Shown: positions 26,494 through 36,557, numbered from the stretch's first letter. The stretch is DNA of 64,000 nt from Pseudodesulfovibrio sp. JC047 (GCF_010468615.1 NZ_WUEH01000022.1:1-64000), one strand, 5' to 3'. The notes: generated from the sequence alone by a model not told the origin. Program-made: numbers and translations.

Positions 26494-27732
26494 CTAGCTG
26501 TAACACAACCATTTCAACAGCACAAAGATTACAATACTGGTCAAAGCCGCGATGGGAACTGTGGCCACCCAGTACGCGACAATTCGAAACAGGACACGAA
26601 AGTCCACTGCCTGAAATCCTCGGGCGAGACCGACACCAACCACGCCACCAACGGCGGCATGGGTCGTCGAAACCGGCAATCCAAGATTTGACGCCACCAA
26701 CACAGTCGAAGCCGCACCGAAGTCTACAGCAAACCCCCGGGTGTTCGTCAATGTAGTAATCTTGGTTCCGACCGTGGCCATGACCTTGTGACCAAGCAAG
26801 GCGATACCCAAGGCGATGCCACATCCGCCCAGAATCAGCATGGGCCACGGCACTTCAGCCCGTGACAACAGCACATGCTCCTTGGCGATCAGGTAAATGG
26901 CCGCCACCGGACCGATGGCATTGGCCACATCGTTTGCGCCCTGAGAAAGGGCCACATAGCAAGAGGTGCCAACCTGCATTTTACGGAAAACCCGTTCCAC
27001 ACCCTCGGCACCTTCTTCTTCGTCAATGGCAATTTTGGCAACAAGCATCTTGCCACCAAGCCAAGCAACAAAGGCCAAACCCGCAGCAATAGCCAATGAC
27101 ATGGACCAATGCAGCCCCAACGATTTGCCAACAGGGGTTTTATACAGAAACGACAAGGAAATCACGGACAATGTAATGGCGATCCAAATCGGTGCCCAGA
27201 ACAACGCCTGTTTGACAAATTGTCGTTTGTACAAAATGTACTTCCTGATGTGCGAAAAAATGAAAAAGGCGATAGCAGCCGCAAAAAAAGGAGAGATGAT
27301 CCAGGAAAGGACAATGCCCCCGATTTTCAGCCAGTTGACCACATCCGGACCGCCCGCCACCAGCCCAAACCCCATGATTGCCCCGACAATGGAATGCGTC
27401 GAGGAAACCGGGAGTGCCGTCAGCGTGGCCACCAAGACCCAGAGACCGGCAGCCAGCAACGCGGCAAACATACCGATCATGATGATCTTCGGGTCACTGA
27501 TGACTTCAGGATTGATGATACCCTTGCTGATCGTTGCCGTCACATGGGAACCGAGGAAAACCGCTCCGACGAAATTAAGCGTACCGGCGATGAACACGGC
27601 CTGCTTCACGGTGATGGCCCGTGCCCCCACAGCCGAAGCCATGGAATTCGCCACATCGTTTGCCCCGAGGTTGAAGGCCATGAGAAAGCCCGCTCCCACA
27701 GACAAATACAAAAACAGATCGTAAATATCCAT
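26494..27732 (-). CDS. pit: PiT-family inorganic phosphate transporter
   Basis: A 412-residue integral membrane symporter for phosphate (as metal phosphate, driven by H+ or Na+). The duplicated PiT signature is present: NLGANDVANSMASAVGARA near residue 22 and SQGANDVANAIGPVAAIYL in the second half. About ten hydrophobic segments are visible and the loop between halves is short. It follows the PhoR-like kinase by 28 bases and precedes DUF47, forming a phosphate uptake unit. Confidence 0.93.
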   Translation of the reverse strand: MDIYDLFLYLSVGAGFLMAFNLGANDVANSMASAVGARAITVKQAVFIAGTLNFVGAVFLGSHVTATISKGIINPEVISDPKIIMIGMFAALLAAGLWVLVATLTALPVSSTHSIVGAIMGFGLVAGGPDVVNWLKIGGIVLSWIISPFFAAAIAFFIFSHIRKYILYKRQFVKQALFWAPIWIAITLSVISLSFLYKTPVGKSLGLHWSMSLAIAAGLAFVAWLGGKMLVAKIAIDEEEGAEGVERVFRKMQVGTSCYVALSQGANDVANAIGPVAAIYLIAKEHVLLSRAEVPWPMLILGGCGIALGIALLGHKVMATVGTKITTLTNTRGFAVDFGAASTVLVASNLGLPVSTTHAAVGGVVGVGLARGFQAVDFRVLFRIVAYWVATVPIAALTSIVIFVLLKWLCYS

Positions 27733-27760
27733 TATGAAGCCCCTCTTTCGAGGGAGTTGG

Positions 27761-29563
27761 TTAGATGTTTCGCGTACCCGGCTTCAACGATTTGTTCAGA
27801 CGAAAACAAAACCGCGCTCCGCGAGTTCCTTCGCCATACCCGTCATGCCAGATTTCTCCGCCAAAATTCTTCACTATACGACGGCAGATAGCGAGACCCA
27901 ATCCCGCACTGCCAGACCCGTCGATGGTATTCTCATCAACACGATAAAACCGTTCAAAAACTTTGGTGGAATGTTCCCGGGAAATTCCCGGTCCCTGATC
28001 TTCCACAGAAAAAACAATGGACTCGCCATCGTCTTCGGCACTGACCGTGATCTTTCCGCCCTCAGGGCTATATTTCACGGCGTTATTCAACAGATTGTGA
28101 AAAACATGCAACACCCCGTCCTCTTCACCGAGGACGTCCATATCTCCGTCCGGCGTTCGCAACTCAAGCATCACGGACCGCTCTTCGGCCCACAGCGACA
28201 CGTCATTGATGGCCCGAGTCATGTATTCACGCGCGGAAACCGGAACCAGATCAAGTCGCGTTCCCATCTGCTCGGATTTCGCCAGGGCAAGCATGGACGA
28301 AATGACCTTGTCCATATGGTCCGCATTGTTCAGTACGGTCTCCAAAAAACCGCGCCCAGCTTCAGGCTCGGCAGGAGGCGTATGCAGCAGGGTTTCAGTA
28401 TATCCCTTGATAGAGGTCAATGGCGTCCGCAATTGATGTGAAGCATTGGCCACAAAATCCTTCAACCCCTTTTCACTCTGCTTCATTTCCGTAATATCAT
28501 AAAAAACCAGAATAAGCTTTCGGACACCCTTGTGGTCCGTGAATGGCTCGGCACTGACTTCAACTGTGCGTGAATCCATCAGGTCTATCTGGATGGACCG
28601 TTCTTCCCGTTCGGATTCGCCCAGCATATCATCCACCAAATCCTGAATTTCCACACGGCGGGAAACCTCGATCGGCGTTCTTCCAACGGATGAATCGGCC
28701 AGATTGAACATCTCTCGCAACGCGGTATTGTAGGATTCGATATGCCCTTCGGCGTCCAGAGTCATCACGCCTTCACGCATTCCCTGAAACACCGCCTGTA
28801 ACTGGCCCTTTTGCTCGTGGACCACCTGCATACTGTGCTCGATGGACTGGGCCATGGCATTCACGGATTCGGCCAACGGCTTGAATTCTCCGCCAGGCAG
28901 AACACGCAATCGTTTGGAATAATTGCCCTCGCCAATAGATCGGGCGAGTTCGGAAAAAGTACGGATATCGCGACTCATGTTGTGAGACATCAGCAGACTG
29001 ATCAGCACGGCACAGGCGAGAGTGCCGAGAAAAATCCAGATAAAATTGGTCCGCAGGACATGGAGTCGTTCACTGACCTTGGAAAAAGACACCGCGAGCC
29101 GCAAAACCCCTGCGGGAACCCCGGAGGCACTGTCCATCCGAGAAGCGACATAGAGCATATCTTTTTGCAGGGTGTTGGAATAGCGGACGTTCGAACCGTT
29201 TCCCGTTTCAAGAGCGGCACGAATTTCGGGACGGCTTCCATGGTCATCCAGTCCGCCAAGCTCGATATATTCGACATCGGAATCGGCAATGACCCGGCCA
29301 TCAACGATATAGGTAATTCGCGAGCCGAGTTTTTGTCCGAACGAGGCGACCCAATGGGCGAATTCCTGTTCGGAGGCAAAGGACAGATGATCGCGAATCA
29401 ACCATTTGATGGACGCGATTTCACTCTGGGAACGGATCTCGGTGTCCGTGACCAATTCGTCCCCCACGATAGACGTGGAGTAAAAAAAGATCACACCCAG
29501 AACCAGAAGCAACAGCCCCCATGTCCAGAGCAGAAGACGCATTTGAAAAGAGCCAAGCCTCAT
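27761..29563 (-). CDS. phoR: PhoR-like membrane sensor histidine kinase
   Basis: A 600-residue sensor kinase. There is a transmembrane segment at about 8-30, a periplasmic domain of about 140 residues, a second segment near 173-192 (FIWIFLGTLACAVLISLLM), a HAMP region, a PAS domain (AVFQGMREGVMTLDAEGHIESYN), HisKA with the phospho-His in FVANASHQLRTPLTSIKGY, and an HATPase domain (NLLNNAVKYSPEGG, VEDQGPGIS, GLGLAICRRIV). Architecture and neighbours (PiT, DUF47) point to PhoR, the phosphate-limitation kinase. No PhoB-like response regulator gene is in the window, so its partner is elsewhere. Confidence 0.85.
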   Translation of the reverse strand: MRLGSFQMRLLLWTWGLLLLVLGVIFFYSTSIVGDELVTDTEIRSQSEIASIKWLIRDHLSFASEQEFAHWVASFGQKLGSRITYIVDGRVIADSDVEYIELGGLDDHGSRPEIRAALETGNGSNVRYSNTLQKDMLYVASRMDSASGVPAGVLRLAVSFSKVSERLHVLRTNFIWIFLGTLACAVLISLLMSHNMSRDIRTFSELARSIGEGNYSKRLRVLPGGEFKPLAESVNAMAQSIEHSMQVVHEQKGQLQAVFQGMREGVMTLDAEGHIESYNTALREMFNLADSSVGRTPIEVSRRVEIQDLVDDMLGESEREERSIQIDLMDSRTVEVSAEPFTDHKGVRKLILVFYDITEMKQSEKGLKDFVANASHQLRTPLTSIKGYTETLLHTPPAEPEAGRGFLETVLNNADHMDKVISSMLALAKSEQMGTRLDLVPVSAREYMTRAINDVSLWAEERSVMLELRTPDGDMDVLGEEDGVLHVFHNLLNNAVKYSPEGGKITVSAEDDGESIVFSVEDQGPGISREHSTKVFERFYRVDENTIDGSGSAGLGLAICRRIVKNFGGEIWHDGYGEGTRGARFCFRLNKSLKPGTRNI

Positions 29564-29679
29564 TTCCCTTACCTCGTTGAACGCCGTAGCGGTTGCGGTT
29601 GGTCAAGGCTATGCATATATCCTTTGCCGAACGCGTGCGCTGTGTACCACAATCGTTTCCGAAATGTAATAGAACGAAT

Positions 29680-29697
29680 TGTTACGATTCTGTGACA
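29680..29697 (-). promoter_or_regulatory. Candidate Pho box upstream of the phosphate operon
   Basis: Reverse strand reads TGTCACA-GAAT-CGTAACA: two 7-base half sites in direct orientation with an 11-base period, as PhoB half sites are arranged. It lies about 117 bases before the kinase start. Match to the E. coli half site is partial. Confidence 0.45.
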
Positions 29698-29748
29698 AAA
29701 CATTTCGGGAAAGGCCGTTCTTCCATGAATTCACAGGCATTCCGGGCA

Positions 29749-29780
29749 CAAAAAAAGAGATGCCCTCTTCGGGGCATCTC
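29749..29780 (-). terminator. Terminator of the hldD-lptD-mutL-alr string
   Basis: A 9-bp stem GAGATGCCC/GGGCATCTC with a 6-base loop is followed on the reverse strand by a T-run, 23 bases after the small gene at 29803. Confidence 0.88.
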
Positions 29781-29802
29781 GCACTCTCGTCACTTCAAAA
29801 AA

Positions 29803-30024
29803 TTAAAAACCACGCATACATTCCATGAGATACATGGACACTTCAACGCGGCACACGCCATTTTCTTCAATGACACGCACATTATTTTCCGGGATCAAGG
29901 CCATATCGTCAGCCACGTTCAGCCACTTGCCTTCCAACCACTTGGGCGTCACGCCATTCTCTTCCATTTCCGTCAGAGGGTAGCTTTCAGCAACGACCCA
30001 TTCATCATCTTGCACAGCAGGCAT
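29803..30024 (-). CDS. Small protein of unknown function (73 aa)
   Basis: A 73-residue acidic protein with a clear ribosome binding site (AAGGAG, 6 bases before the ATG) and a terminator directly behind. Sequence features: WVVAESYPLTEMEENGVTP, VADDMALIPENNVRVI and a C-terminal ECMRGF. No signal peptide, membrane segment or motif recognised. It begins 13 bases after alr on the same strand and is the last gene of that string. Confidence 0.75.
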   Translation of the reverse strand: MPAVQDDEWVVAESYPLTEMEENGVTPKWLEGKWLNVADDMALIPENNVRVIEENGVCRVEVSMYLMECMRGF

Positions 30025-30037
30025 CTTGATCTCCTTA

Positions 30038-31165
30038 TTATATATATTCCCGTCGATTCATTCCCAATTGACAAAAAATCTCATACGAAATCGTATGACA
30101 CCAGTCTGCCAATTCTTCGGGCATGATGGGTTCAGTTCCCGGTCCACCAAGCAAAAAAGCCCTGTCTCCGGGAGCAACGCCCTTTCCTTCACCTATAAGA
30201 TCGGTTACGTCAACCGCTGTCATCTGCATACAGATACGTCCCCGGATCGGCACCCGTCGTCCATGAATCGTCATCTGTCCGACATTGGACAACGCCCGGT
30301 TGTAATTGTCTGCATACCCCACACCGACAATGGCCACCACGGAATCTCGCTGCGCCGTAAACGTCCACCCGTAGCTGATGGATTCTCCCGCACGCAGAGA
30401 GTGAACCTGAAGCACAGGCGCGGAAACGTCCATGGCCGGACGGTACCCGTCTCCCCGCGATTCCCACGAAGTTCCCTGAAACGGATTGCCACCATACAAT
30501 GAAATTCCCAACCGGATGGAATCATACCGGCTCTGCTCGTGAACCATGCCACCAGCGGAATTGGCCAGATTGGCTTCAACGGCAAACCCCGCAGAAGTAA
30601 GGCCATCCACCGCAGCCCGAAATCCGGCAGTCTGCATCCCCACCCGATCTTCTCGACCAGGTTCATCCGCCGAAGCCAAATGCGACGTGGCCATGACCGG
30701 CACCAACCGGCTCTTTTTCAACACTGCGACGACCTCGTTCACCTCATCGGGCAGGAATCCGAGTCGCCGCATTCCGGTGTCGAATTTCAGACAAATCGGC
30801 AGCGGTCCCCGGGTGTTCGCGATGGCCGCCACCCGTTTCAACTGATCGAAATGAGAAATGGCCGCCAAGATATCATGATCCCACAAGGCATGGATATCCT
30901 CGTCAGACACCGGACCGAGCAGGGCGAGAATCCGTTTGTCGCACCCGGAAGTCCGCAATGTCACGGCCTCCCGCACAAATCCCACGGCAAAGGTATCAAC
31001 GCCTTCCTGCTCAAGCATTCGGCTGACTTCGACCACGCCATGCCCATAGGCATCCGATTTAATGACCGGAATGACCCGATCGTGATCCTTTTTGAAAAGA
31101 CGATAATTGGCGCGCAAACGATCAGCGTGAATGGCGACACGCAGCATATTATATGAAATAGACAT
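30038..31165 (-). CDS. alr: Alanine racemase
   Basis: A 375-residue PLP enzyme that supplies D-alanine for peptidoglycan. The N-terminal TIM barrel has the PLP-lysine motif VIPVIKSDAYGHG, and KFDTGMRRLGF and NSAGGM are conserved. The C-terminal beta domain holds SYGWTFTAQRD with the catalytic Tyr, GVGYADNYNRALSN and RICMQMTAVDVTD. It overlaps the mutL stop by one base (TAATG), implying coupling. Confidence 0.95.
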   Translation of the reverse strand: MSISYNMLRVAIHADRLRANYRLFKKDHDRVIPVIKSDAYGHGVVEVSRMLEQEGVDTFAVGFVREAVTLRTSGCDKRILALLGPVSDEDIHALWDHDILAAISHFDQLKRVAAIANTRGPLPICLKFDTGMRRLGFLPDEVNEVVAVLKKSRLVPVMATSHLASADEPGREDRVGMQTAGFRAAVDGLTSAGFAVEANLANSAGGMVHEQSRYDSIRLGISLYGGNPFQGTSWESRGDGYRPAMDVSAPVLQVHSLRAGESISYGWTFTAQRDSVVAIVGVGYADNYNRALSNVGQMTIHGRRVPIRGRICMQMTAVDVTDLIGEGKGVAPGDRAFLLGGPGTEPIMPEELADWCHTISYEIFCQLGMNRREYI

Positions 31166-33000
31166 TACTTTCTCTTGAACAATTTTTCGAGATCAGACGA
31201 AGACCAACTCACGACAATGGGACGACCATGAGGGCAATATTCCCGCTCCGGCGTCACCAACCAGACTTCCAGCAGAGCCAGGGCCTCATCAACAGCCAAA
31301 GGCTGGTTGGCCTTGATCGCGGTCTTGCACGCCATCATGGTCCAGAAGTCATCCAGTCCCCGCGCTTTTTCAGCCAAGGCATCAGTCAAATATTCCCTCG
31401 CCTGTCCCGTGTCCAGTGTCGGAGGAATCCCCCGGACGAGCACCTTGGCCGGGCCATCCATTTCAAGGACAAAGCCCATGGTCCGCAAGGTTTCCCGCGC
31501 GTCCTGCAAGACTTCGGCTTCACTGGGATGTAATGAAATTTCCAACGGTACCGCCAACGGCTGAGAATCGCCCTTGGTCCGTTGTTCCCGCATGGCCGCG
31601 AGCAAGACCCGCTCATGGGCCGCATGCTGATCCACAAGAACCAACGAATCACCCTGCCGCAAAACCAGATAGGTATCGGCAATCTGACCGAGATAGGTAA
31701 AACCACTCCCGGCCAATGTCGCGGGTCTGGTCGCATCCGGCGTTGCCATCATGGATGGAGCCATCGGTTCCCGAACCATGGCAATCGAGGGCGAAAATGG
31801 CAGGTCCATTTTTTTGGGTTGATCCCTGTCCTCCGTAAAATCACGGTAGGTAGAAAATTTCGGGCCGTCGTTCAACGAGGTCGGCTGATGCGAATGTTTC
31901 TCCGGCGATGAAAAAAAGGCAGATCCATGCGCTGCGGGAATCCCACTTGGTGCCGCAGGGATATCGCCCCCCCGAGATTCCTGTGGGGGCATGGTTTCCA
32001 TACCCGGACCGGTCAAGGCCTGCATGACCCCGCCACGAATAGTCGAAAAAACCAGGCTTTCCTCGACAAACCGCACTTCCAGCTTGGCCGGATGGACATT
32101 CACGTCCACCTCGCCACACGGGAGTTCAAGAAACAAGACGATCTGCGGATATTCGCGGGACAAAAGCATCCCCTTGTACGCCTGCCTGACAGCGGACAGC
32201 ATCAACTTGTCCTGTACCTGTCGGCCATTCACGTACAATAAAATTCGGTTGCCCCGGCCCTGTGCCGTTGATGGAGCACCGGCCGCACCGTGCGCACGGT
32301 ACCCATTTCGCTCAAAGTCAAAAGGAATCAACCCGTCACAAATATTCGGCGGCCAAAACGCGGCTAGGCGAGTGGACAAATCCTGATTCGCCGGCAAACG
32401 AAAGGCTTCCCGCCCTCCCACGGTCAATGAAAATCCCGTGGATAAATGCGCCAGACTCGTCCGCATGAGTGTATCCTGGCACCGACGATTTTCCGTGGCT
32501 TCCGTCTTGAGAAATTTCAGTCGAGCCGGGGTATTGGCAAACAGATCCCGAACTTCGACACGGGTTCCGGCTGCCAAGGCCGCAGGTCCTTCACCTGCAA
32601 CGTCACCCGCCCGGACATCGATAAAGGCGGCTTCGTCCGCCCCTGAAGCCCGTGAAGTCATCACGAACCGCGACACCGACGCGATGCTGGGCAAGGCTTC
32701 ACCACGGAAGCCAAACGATCCGATAGCGGATAGATCGCCAAATTCCCGAATTTTACTCGTAGCGTGCCGAGTAACGGCGAGATTGAGCTGATCCGCGCCG
32801 ATGCCCGCGCCATTATCCTGCACGACCATCAATGACTGTCCACCTTTTTCCAAAGTCACGTCCACGCGAGTGGCTCCGGCATCAAGACTATTTTCCACCA
32901 ACTCCTTGACCACGCTGGCAGGCCGTTCCACCACTTCACCGGCAGCAATCTGATTCTTCAGGCCCGGTGGCAAAATCTTGATTTCAGGGGTGTGCGTCAT
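31165..33000 (-). CDS. mutL: DNA mismatch repair protein MutL
   Basis: A 611-residue GHKL ATPase of mismatch repair. N-terminal ATPase motifs: VKELVENSLDAGATRVDV, QDNGAGI and GFRGEALPSIASVSRF. After a low-conservation linker (residues about 330-420) comes the C-terminal dimer domain with DQHAAHERVLLAAM, ACKTAIKAN and YCPHGRPIVVSW. These latter motifs belong to the metal-dependent nicking site, but the last Glu of the DQHA(X)2E(X)4E motif is Ala here. It sits 1 base after lptD and overlaps alr by one base. Confidence 0.93.
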   Translation of the reverse strand: MTHTPEIKILPPGLKNQIAAGEVVERPASVVKELVENSLDAGATRVDVTLEKGGQSLMVVQDNGAGIGADQLNLAVTRHATSKIREFGDLSAIGSFGFRGEALPSIASVSRFVMTSRASGADEAAFIDVRAGDVAGEGPAALAAGTRVEVRDLFANTPARLKFLKTEATENRRCQDTLMRTSLAHLSTGFSLTVGGREAFRLPANQDLSTRLAAFWPPNICDGLIPFDFERNGYRAHGAAGAPSTAQGRGNRILLYVNGRQVQDKLMLSAVRQAYKGMLLSREYPQIVLFLELPCGEVDVNVHPAKLEVRFVEESLVFSTIRGGVMQALTGPGMETMPPQESRGGDIPAAPSGIPAAHGSAFFSSPEKHSHQPTSLNDGPKFSTYRDFTEDRDQPKKMDLPFSPSIAMVREPMAPSMMATPDATRPATLAGSGFTYLGQIADTYLVLRQGDSLVLVDQHAAHERVLLAAMREQRTKGDSQPLAVPLEISLHPSEAEVLQDARETLRTMGFVLEMDGPAKVLVRGIPPTLDTGQAREYLTDALAEKARGLDDFWTMMACKTAIKANQPLAVDEALALLEVWLVTPEREYCPHGRPIVVSWSSSDLEKLFKRK

Positions 33001-33001
33001 A

Positions 33002-35392
33002 TTAAAAACTCAGCAGATCAAACCCGAATTTAAACTGGGTATCGTTGGTTTTCTGGGTCAGGGCAAAATACAGGGTATAACATTCAGCGGCCCAATCAAA
33101 TTGTAAAGTCCGTTCAATATCCCGATTAGACACAAAGTCATGCCGATACTTGCCGCGAATGGTCAGATCTTCAGTGGCCAACCATTTGGCTTCAAGTCGG
33201 ATTATCGACAATTCATCGGTCCGTTCACGCAGATATTCATCAACCTCCGTCTGGAAATCATACCCAACCTGAATTTCGCCGAGATCGTCATCCAGCAGTT
33301 TAAGAGACGTCTCGCTCTGCGTCATGTCTCCCAGATATGGAGAGAACCAGTTTCTGGACGTAATTTCAATAAAAGTATCCGGCTTAATGCGCAATTCGGC
33401 CATGATATCGGAAAATGGCCGCCGCTCGTATTTTGCCCGTTCATCATTCCGGCTGCCCTCTTTCATGTCATAGGACTGTTCCAACCGGAACAACAGGAAG
33501 TCCAAGTAATCAACGGATGTCGTCGCCACCGGTTCACCATCCGTGCCCGGACTAAGCACCACACTGTCCCGTCGTCTATCGAGCGTGTTGGTCAGAGAAT
33601 ACGTCACCCGATTTTTCCCATCGATACGGTCATACATATCAAAATAGGGCAACTCGGACTGACCTGTGACCGTCGGGGTGTACCCATACTGCACACGGGG
33701 CACCACGGAATGCTTCAACCGTGTCCACTGAGACGTTCCGGCCAGACTGGGCTCAGCCGTGACAGTCTCGTTGAGATCAAAAGTCTTGGTCATCTCGGAA
33801 AAAGCGGTGAAACCTGCCGACCACAGGGCTCGGCTCTGGAAGCCGTCCTTGATCTCATCAGTATTGATGACCCGATCGCGTCCGCCCGGTCCATCCACCA
33901 CAATATCGCCGGTCTTTTCATACGACGTTAAATTGTAGGCCGTATAATCGACGGAAACCGAGGGAATCAACGTCACCAGACTCGTCTTGAACGGCAGTTT
34001 CACTTCCGGAGTCACGCGGAACCGATGCCCGGAATTGCCATATTCTCTGTGGAAATAATTATATTTCGTGTTCATGGACGCTTCAAGCGGCGTCCCGAAC
34101 AATGATTGCTGAAACGCAAAAGCATCGAGTTCCGGCATTTTCTGAACGGTATCGTTCTCACTGGCCGGATTGTTGCCGTTCATGAAACGCAGATTTTGAT
34201 CGTATTGAGCCAAGCCGACCACACCGAAACGGTCCCAGCTTCGACTGATGTATGCTGTACTGAATCGATCGAGCGAATCCTTGTTTTCAATATCGCGTCC
34301 AAAAATATCGACAAACTCATCACGGGCCGTGTCAAAACCCGTGGGACCATCTTGAAAATCGCGTAAATAATTTTGGTCGGACACCAGATCCAGATCCAAC
34401 TTGACCTTCCATTTCGGGCTGCCAAGCCAGCCGTCATACTTGCTACGCACCCACCAGCGATCCCGATTCTTCCGCGTCAGGCCGTCGCCTTGATAATCTT
34501 CCCATTCGTCCGCTTCAGTCGTGGCGCGCCGATTGTCCCGCATCACGTCAAACTGCCACATCCCCTTGGTATCGCCATCTTCGGTGTGACGAAACTGGAT
34601 GCCCTGCATGTAACCACGCTTGCTCATGTAATTCTGATAAAACGTGGCGTCCATTTCATCATTGATGACCCAATAATACGGAAGATTGACCTGTATTCCA
34701 AGCTTCTTGCTGCTCGAAGCATAGGGAATGAGAAATCCGCTCTGCCGTTTTCCCCTTCCGGGCAAAGACATGTACGGCCAGTAAAAAACCGGCACGTCCT
34801 TGACGCGAAATGCAGATCGATACAGCTTCACCCGGCCATCCAGAGACACATCGCCTTCCTCGGTCGTCACGGACCAGGAAGGTTTTTCTCCGGAACAGGA
34901 CGTCACCTTGGCATTCTTGAAGGAATAACTGTCACCCTTGTTCTTGGCGACCCGGTCGGCCTCGACATAGATATGCGGCTTGGCCATGAAGAGCTTTCCA
35001 TTCTTGAGCCAGCCAGTCATGTTGCTCAGATCAAATTCGCCTTCATCGGCCTGAAGAAAATCCCCACCCCACTGGGCACGGATATTGCCTTTGAGAAAAA
35101 CCCAGCCCGTGGACTGATAATACCGGGCGAAATCCGCTCGCAATTGATCCTCGCCAAGACTGAGGGAACAATTGCCAAAGGCCTCGATATATTCACTGGT
35201 ATGATCCCCGACCACCCGATCTGCCGAAAAAGTCCACTCTGTCTGATCCGGTTGCTTGACCGGCGCCTCAGGGACATATCGACGAACCCGATTTGGCTCC
35301 GGCGTTTTGCCGATAAGCGTCCACGGCAGGCACAACGAAAGGACCAGAATCGCCCCGACGGCAAGAAGTATGCGCTTCAGCTGCTGTTTCAA
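33002..35392 (-). CDS. lptD: LPS-assembly protein LptD
   Basis: A 796-residue outer-membrane beta-barrel that inserts LPS into the outer leaflet. An N-terminal signal (ILLAVGAILVLSLCLPWTLIG) precedes an OstA/LptA-like domain (residues about 50-200: WTFSADRVVGDHTSEYIEAFGN, LFMAKPHIYVEADRVAK), then the barrel with PVFYWPYMSLPGRGKRQSGF, a family hallmark, and a C-terminal aromatic end. Its lipoprotein partner lptE is at 265-762. It lies 12 bases after hldD and directly before mutL. Confidence 0.92.
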   Translation of the reverse strand: MKQQLKRILLAVGAILVLSLCLPWTLIGKTPEPNRVRRYVPEAPVKQPDQTEWTFSADRVVGDHTSEYIEAFGNCSLSLGEDQLRADFARYYQSTGWVFLKGNIRAQWGGDFLQADEGEFDLSNMTGWLKNGKLFMAKPHIYVEADRVAKNKGDSYSFKNAKVTSCSGEKPSWSVTTEEGDVSLDGRVKLYRSAFRVKDVPVFYWPYMSLPGRGKRQSGFLIPYASSSKKLGIQVNLPYYWVINDEMDATFYQNYMSKRGYMQGIQFRHTEDGDTKGMWQFDVMRDNRRATTEADEWEDYQGDGLTRKNRDRWWVRSKYDGWLGSPKWKVKLDLDLVSDQNYLRDFQDGPTGFDTARDEFVDIFGRDIENKDSLDRFSTAYISRSWDRFGVVGLAQYDQNLRFMNGNNPASENDTVQKMPELDAFAFQQSLFGTPLEASMNTKYNYFHREYGNSGHRFRVTPEVKLPFKTSLVTLIPSVSVDYTAYNLTSYEKTGDIVVDGPGGRDRVINTDEIKDGFQSRALWSAGFTAFSEMTKTFDLNETVTAEPSLAGTSQWTRLKHSVVPRVQYGYTPTVTGQSELPYFDMYDRIDGKNRVTYSLTNTLDRRRDSVVLSPGTDGEPVATTSVDYLDFLLFRLEQSYDMKEGSRNDERAKYERRPFSDIMAELRIKPDTFIEITSRNWFSPYLGDMTQSETSLKLLDDDLGEIQVGYDFQTEVDEYLRERTDELSIIRLEAKWLATEDLTIRGKYRHDFVSNRDIERTLQFDWAAECYTLYFALTQKTNDTQFKFGFDLLSF

Positions 35393-35404
35393 GAAGACCT
35401 CACC

Positions 35405-36385
35405 CTATCTGGAACGCAGATACGGGTTATCCTGGTTCAAGTAGTTCTGCACGTAATCCTTGGCCCCATCTTCCAGGCTGGTCATCTGCACATCACAGCC
35501 AACCGCCGCCAACTTGGACATATCAGCCTGAGTAAAATACTGATATTTATCACGGATAGATTCAGGCATCGGAATATATTCGATATTTGGCTTCTTCTCC
35601 AACGCGGCGAAAACCGCATTGGCCAGATCGTTCCATGTCCTGGCCGTGCCGGTTCCGATATTGAAAATCCCCCCTGTGTCCCGGTGTTCCAGGAACCACG
35701 CCATGATATCCACACAATCCTTGATATACACAAAGTCGCGCTTCTGGCCGCCATGGGGATATTCTTCACGATAGGACTTGAATAACTTGAGCGTGCCGGT
35801 CTCCAAAATCTGCTTATGCGCCTTGCAGATGACGGATTTCATGTCATCCTTGTGATATTCATTTGGCCCGAACACATTGAAGAATTTGAGGCAAACAATC
35901 TGATCGAGAATCCCGGAATCCTTGGCCCAGAGGTCGAACAACTGCTTTGAATACCCGTACATGTTCAAAGGCCGCAGCCGATCGATCCCGGCGTGATCAT
36001 CCTTGAATCCGAATTCTCCATTGCCGTAGGTTGCCGCACTGGACGCGTTGATGAAGCGCGCATTGTGGGCAAGGCAGAAACGGCACACATACTGCGTGTA
36101 GCGATAATTGTTCTCCATGAGAAAATCCGCATCCAGCTCCGTGGTGGAAGAACATGCCCCCATATGGATCACCGCTTCGGTCTCGAACTGGTCGTCTCCT
36201 TCGAGAATAAATTTCAGGAATTGATCGCGATGCAAATAATCCTGATATCGCAAACCTGCGAGATTATTCCATTTATCGCTCGTCGAAAGATTGTCGACAA
36301 TCAGGATGTCATCAATGCCCATCTGATTGAGCTTCCAGACCATGGCGCTGCCGATGAATCCTGCGCCACCCGTAACTATATACAT
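35405..36385 (-). CDS. hldD: ADP-L-glycero-D-manno-heptose 6-epimerase
   Basis: A 326-residue SDR-family NADP enzyme making the heptose precursor of LPS inner core. The Rossmann motif TGGAGFIGS is at residues 5-13, and the catalytic Tyr-Lys pair is in MYGYSKQLFD. HMGACSSTTELD and FFNVFGPNEYHKDDMKS are typical of HldD. Start at ATG 36385 is set by AAGGAG upstream; a longer frame to 36442 has no site. First gene of the reverse string hldD-lptD-mutL-alr. It indicates heptose-containing LPS. Confidence 0.93.
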   Translation of the reverse strand: MYIVTGGAGFIGSAMVWKLNQMGIDDILIVDNLSTSDKWNNLAGLRYQDYLHRDQFLKFILEGDDQFETEAVIHMGACSSTTELDADFLMENNYRYTQYVCRFCLAHNARFINASSAATYGNGEFGFKDDHAGIDRLRPLNMYGYSKQLFDLWAKDSGILDQIVCLKFFNVFGPNEYHKDDMKSVICKAHKQILETGTLKLFKSYREEYPHGGQKRDFVYIKDCVDIMAWFLEHRDTGGIFNIGTGTARTWNDLANAVFAALEKKPNIEYIPMPESIRDKYQYFTQADMSKLAAVGCDVQMTSLEDGAKDYVQNYLNQDNPYLRSR

Positions 36386-36557
36386 GCGATCTCCTTGTTG
36401 TCGGAAAAAGAGGACACCATCGCGGTGTAAACAACTATACATACTGTGTTAGGGGCGGAGACGCAACCCGAACACGGCCTCCTGTGCTGCAAACTTTTCA
36501 CTGAATCTTGATGTTATTTTTTCGCTCTCCCCCTTGCACCATGCGTCACTCTTGCGT

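Noticed and set aside
34373-35785. 470-codon forward open frame opposite lptD and hldD
   Set aside because: Antisense shadow of conserved genes, with no recognisable family or start signal.
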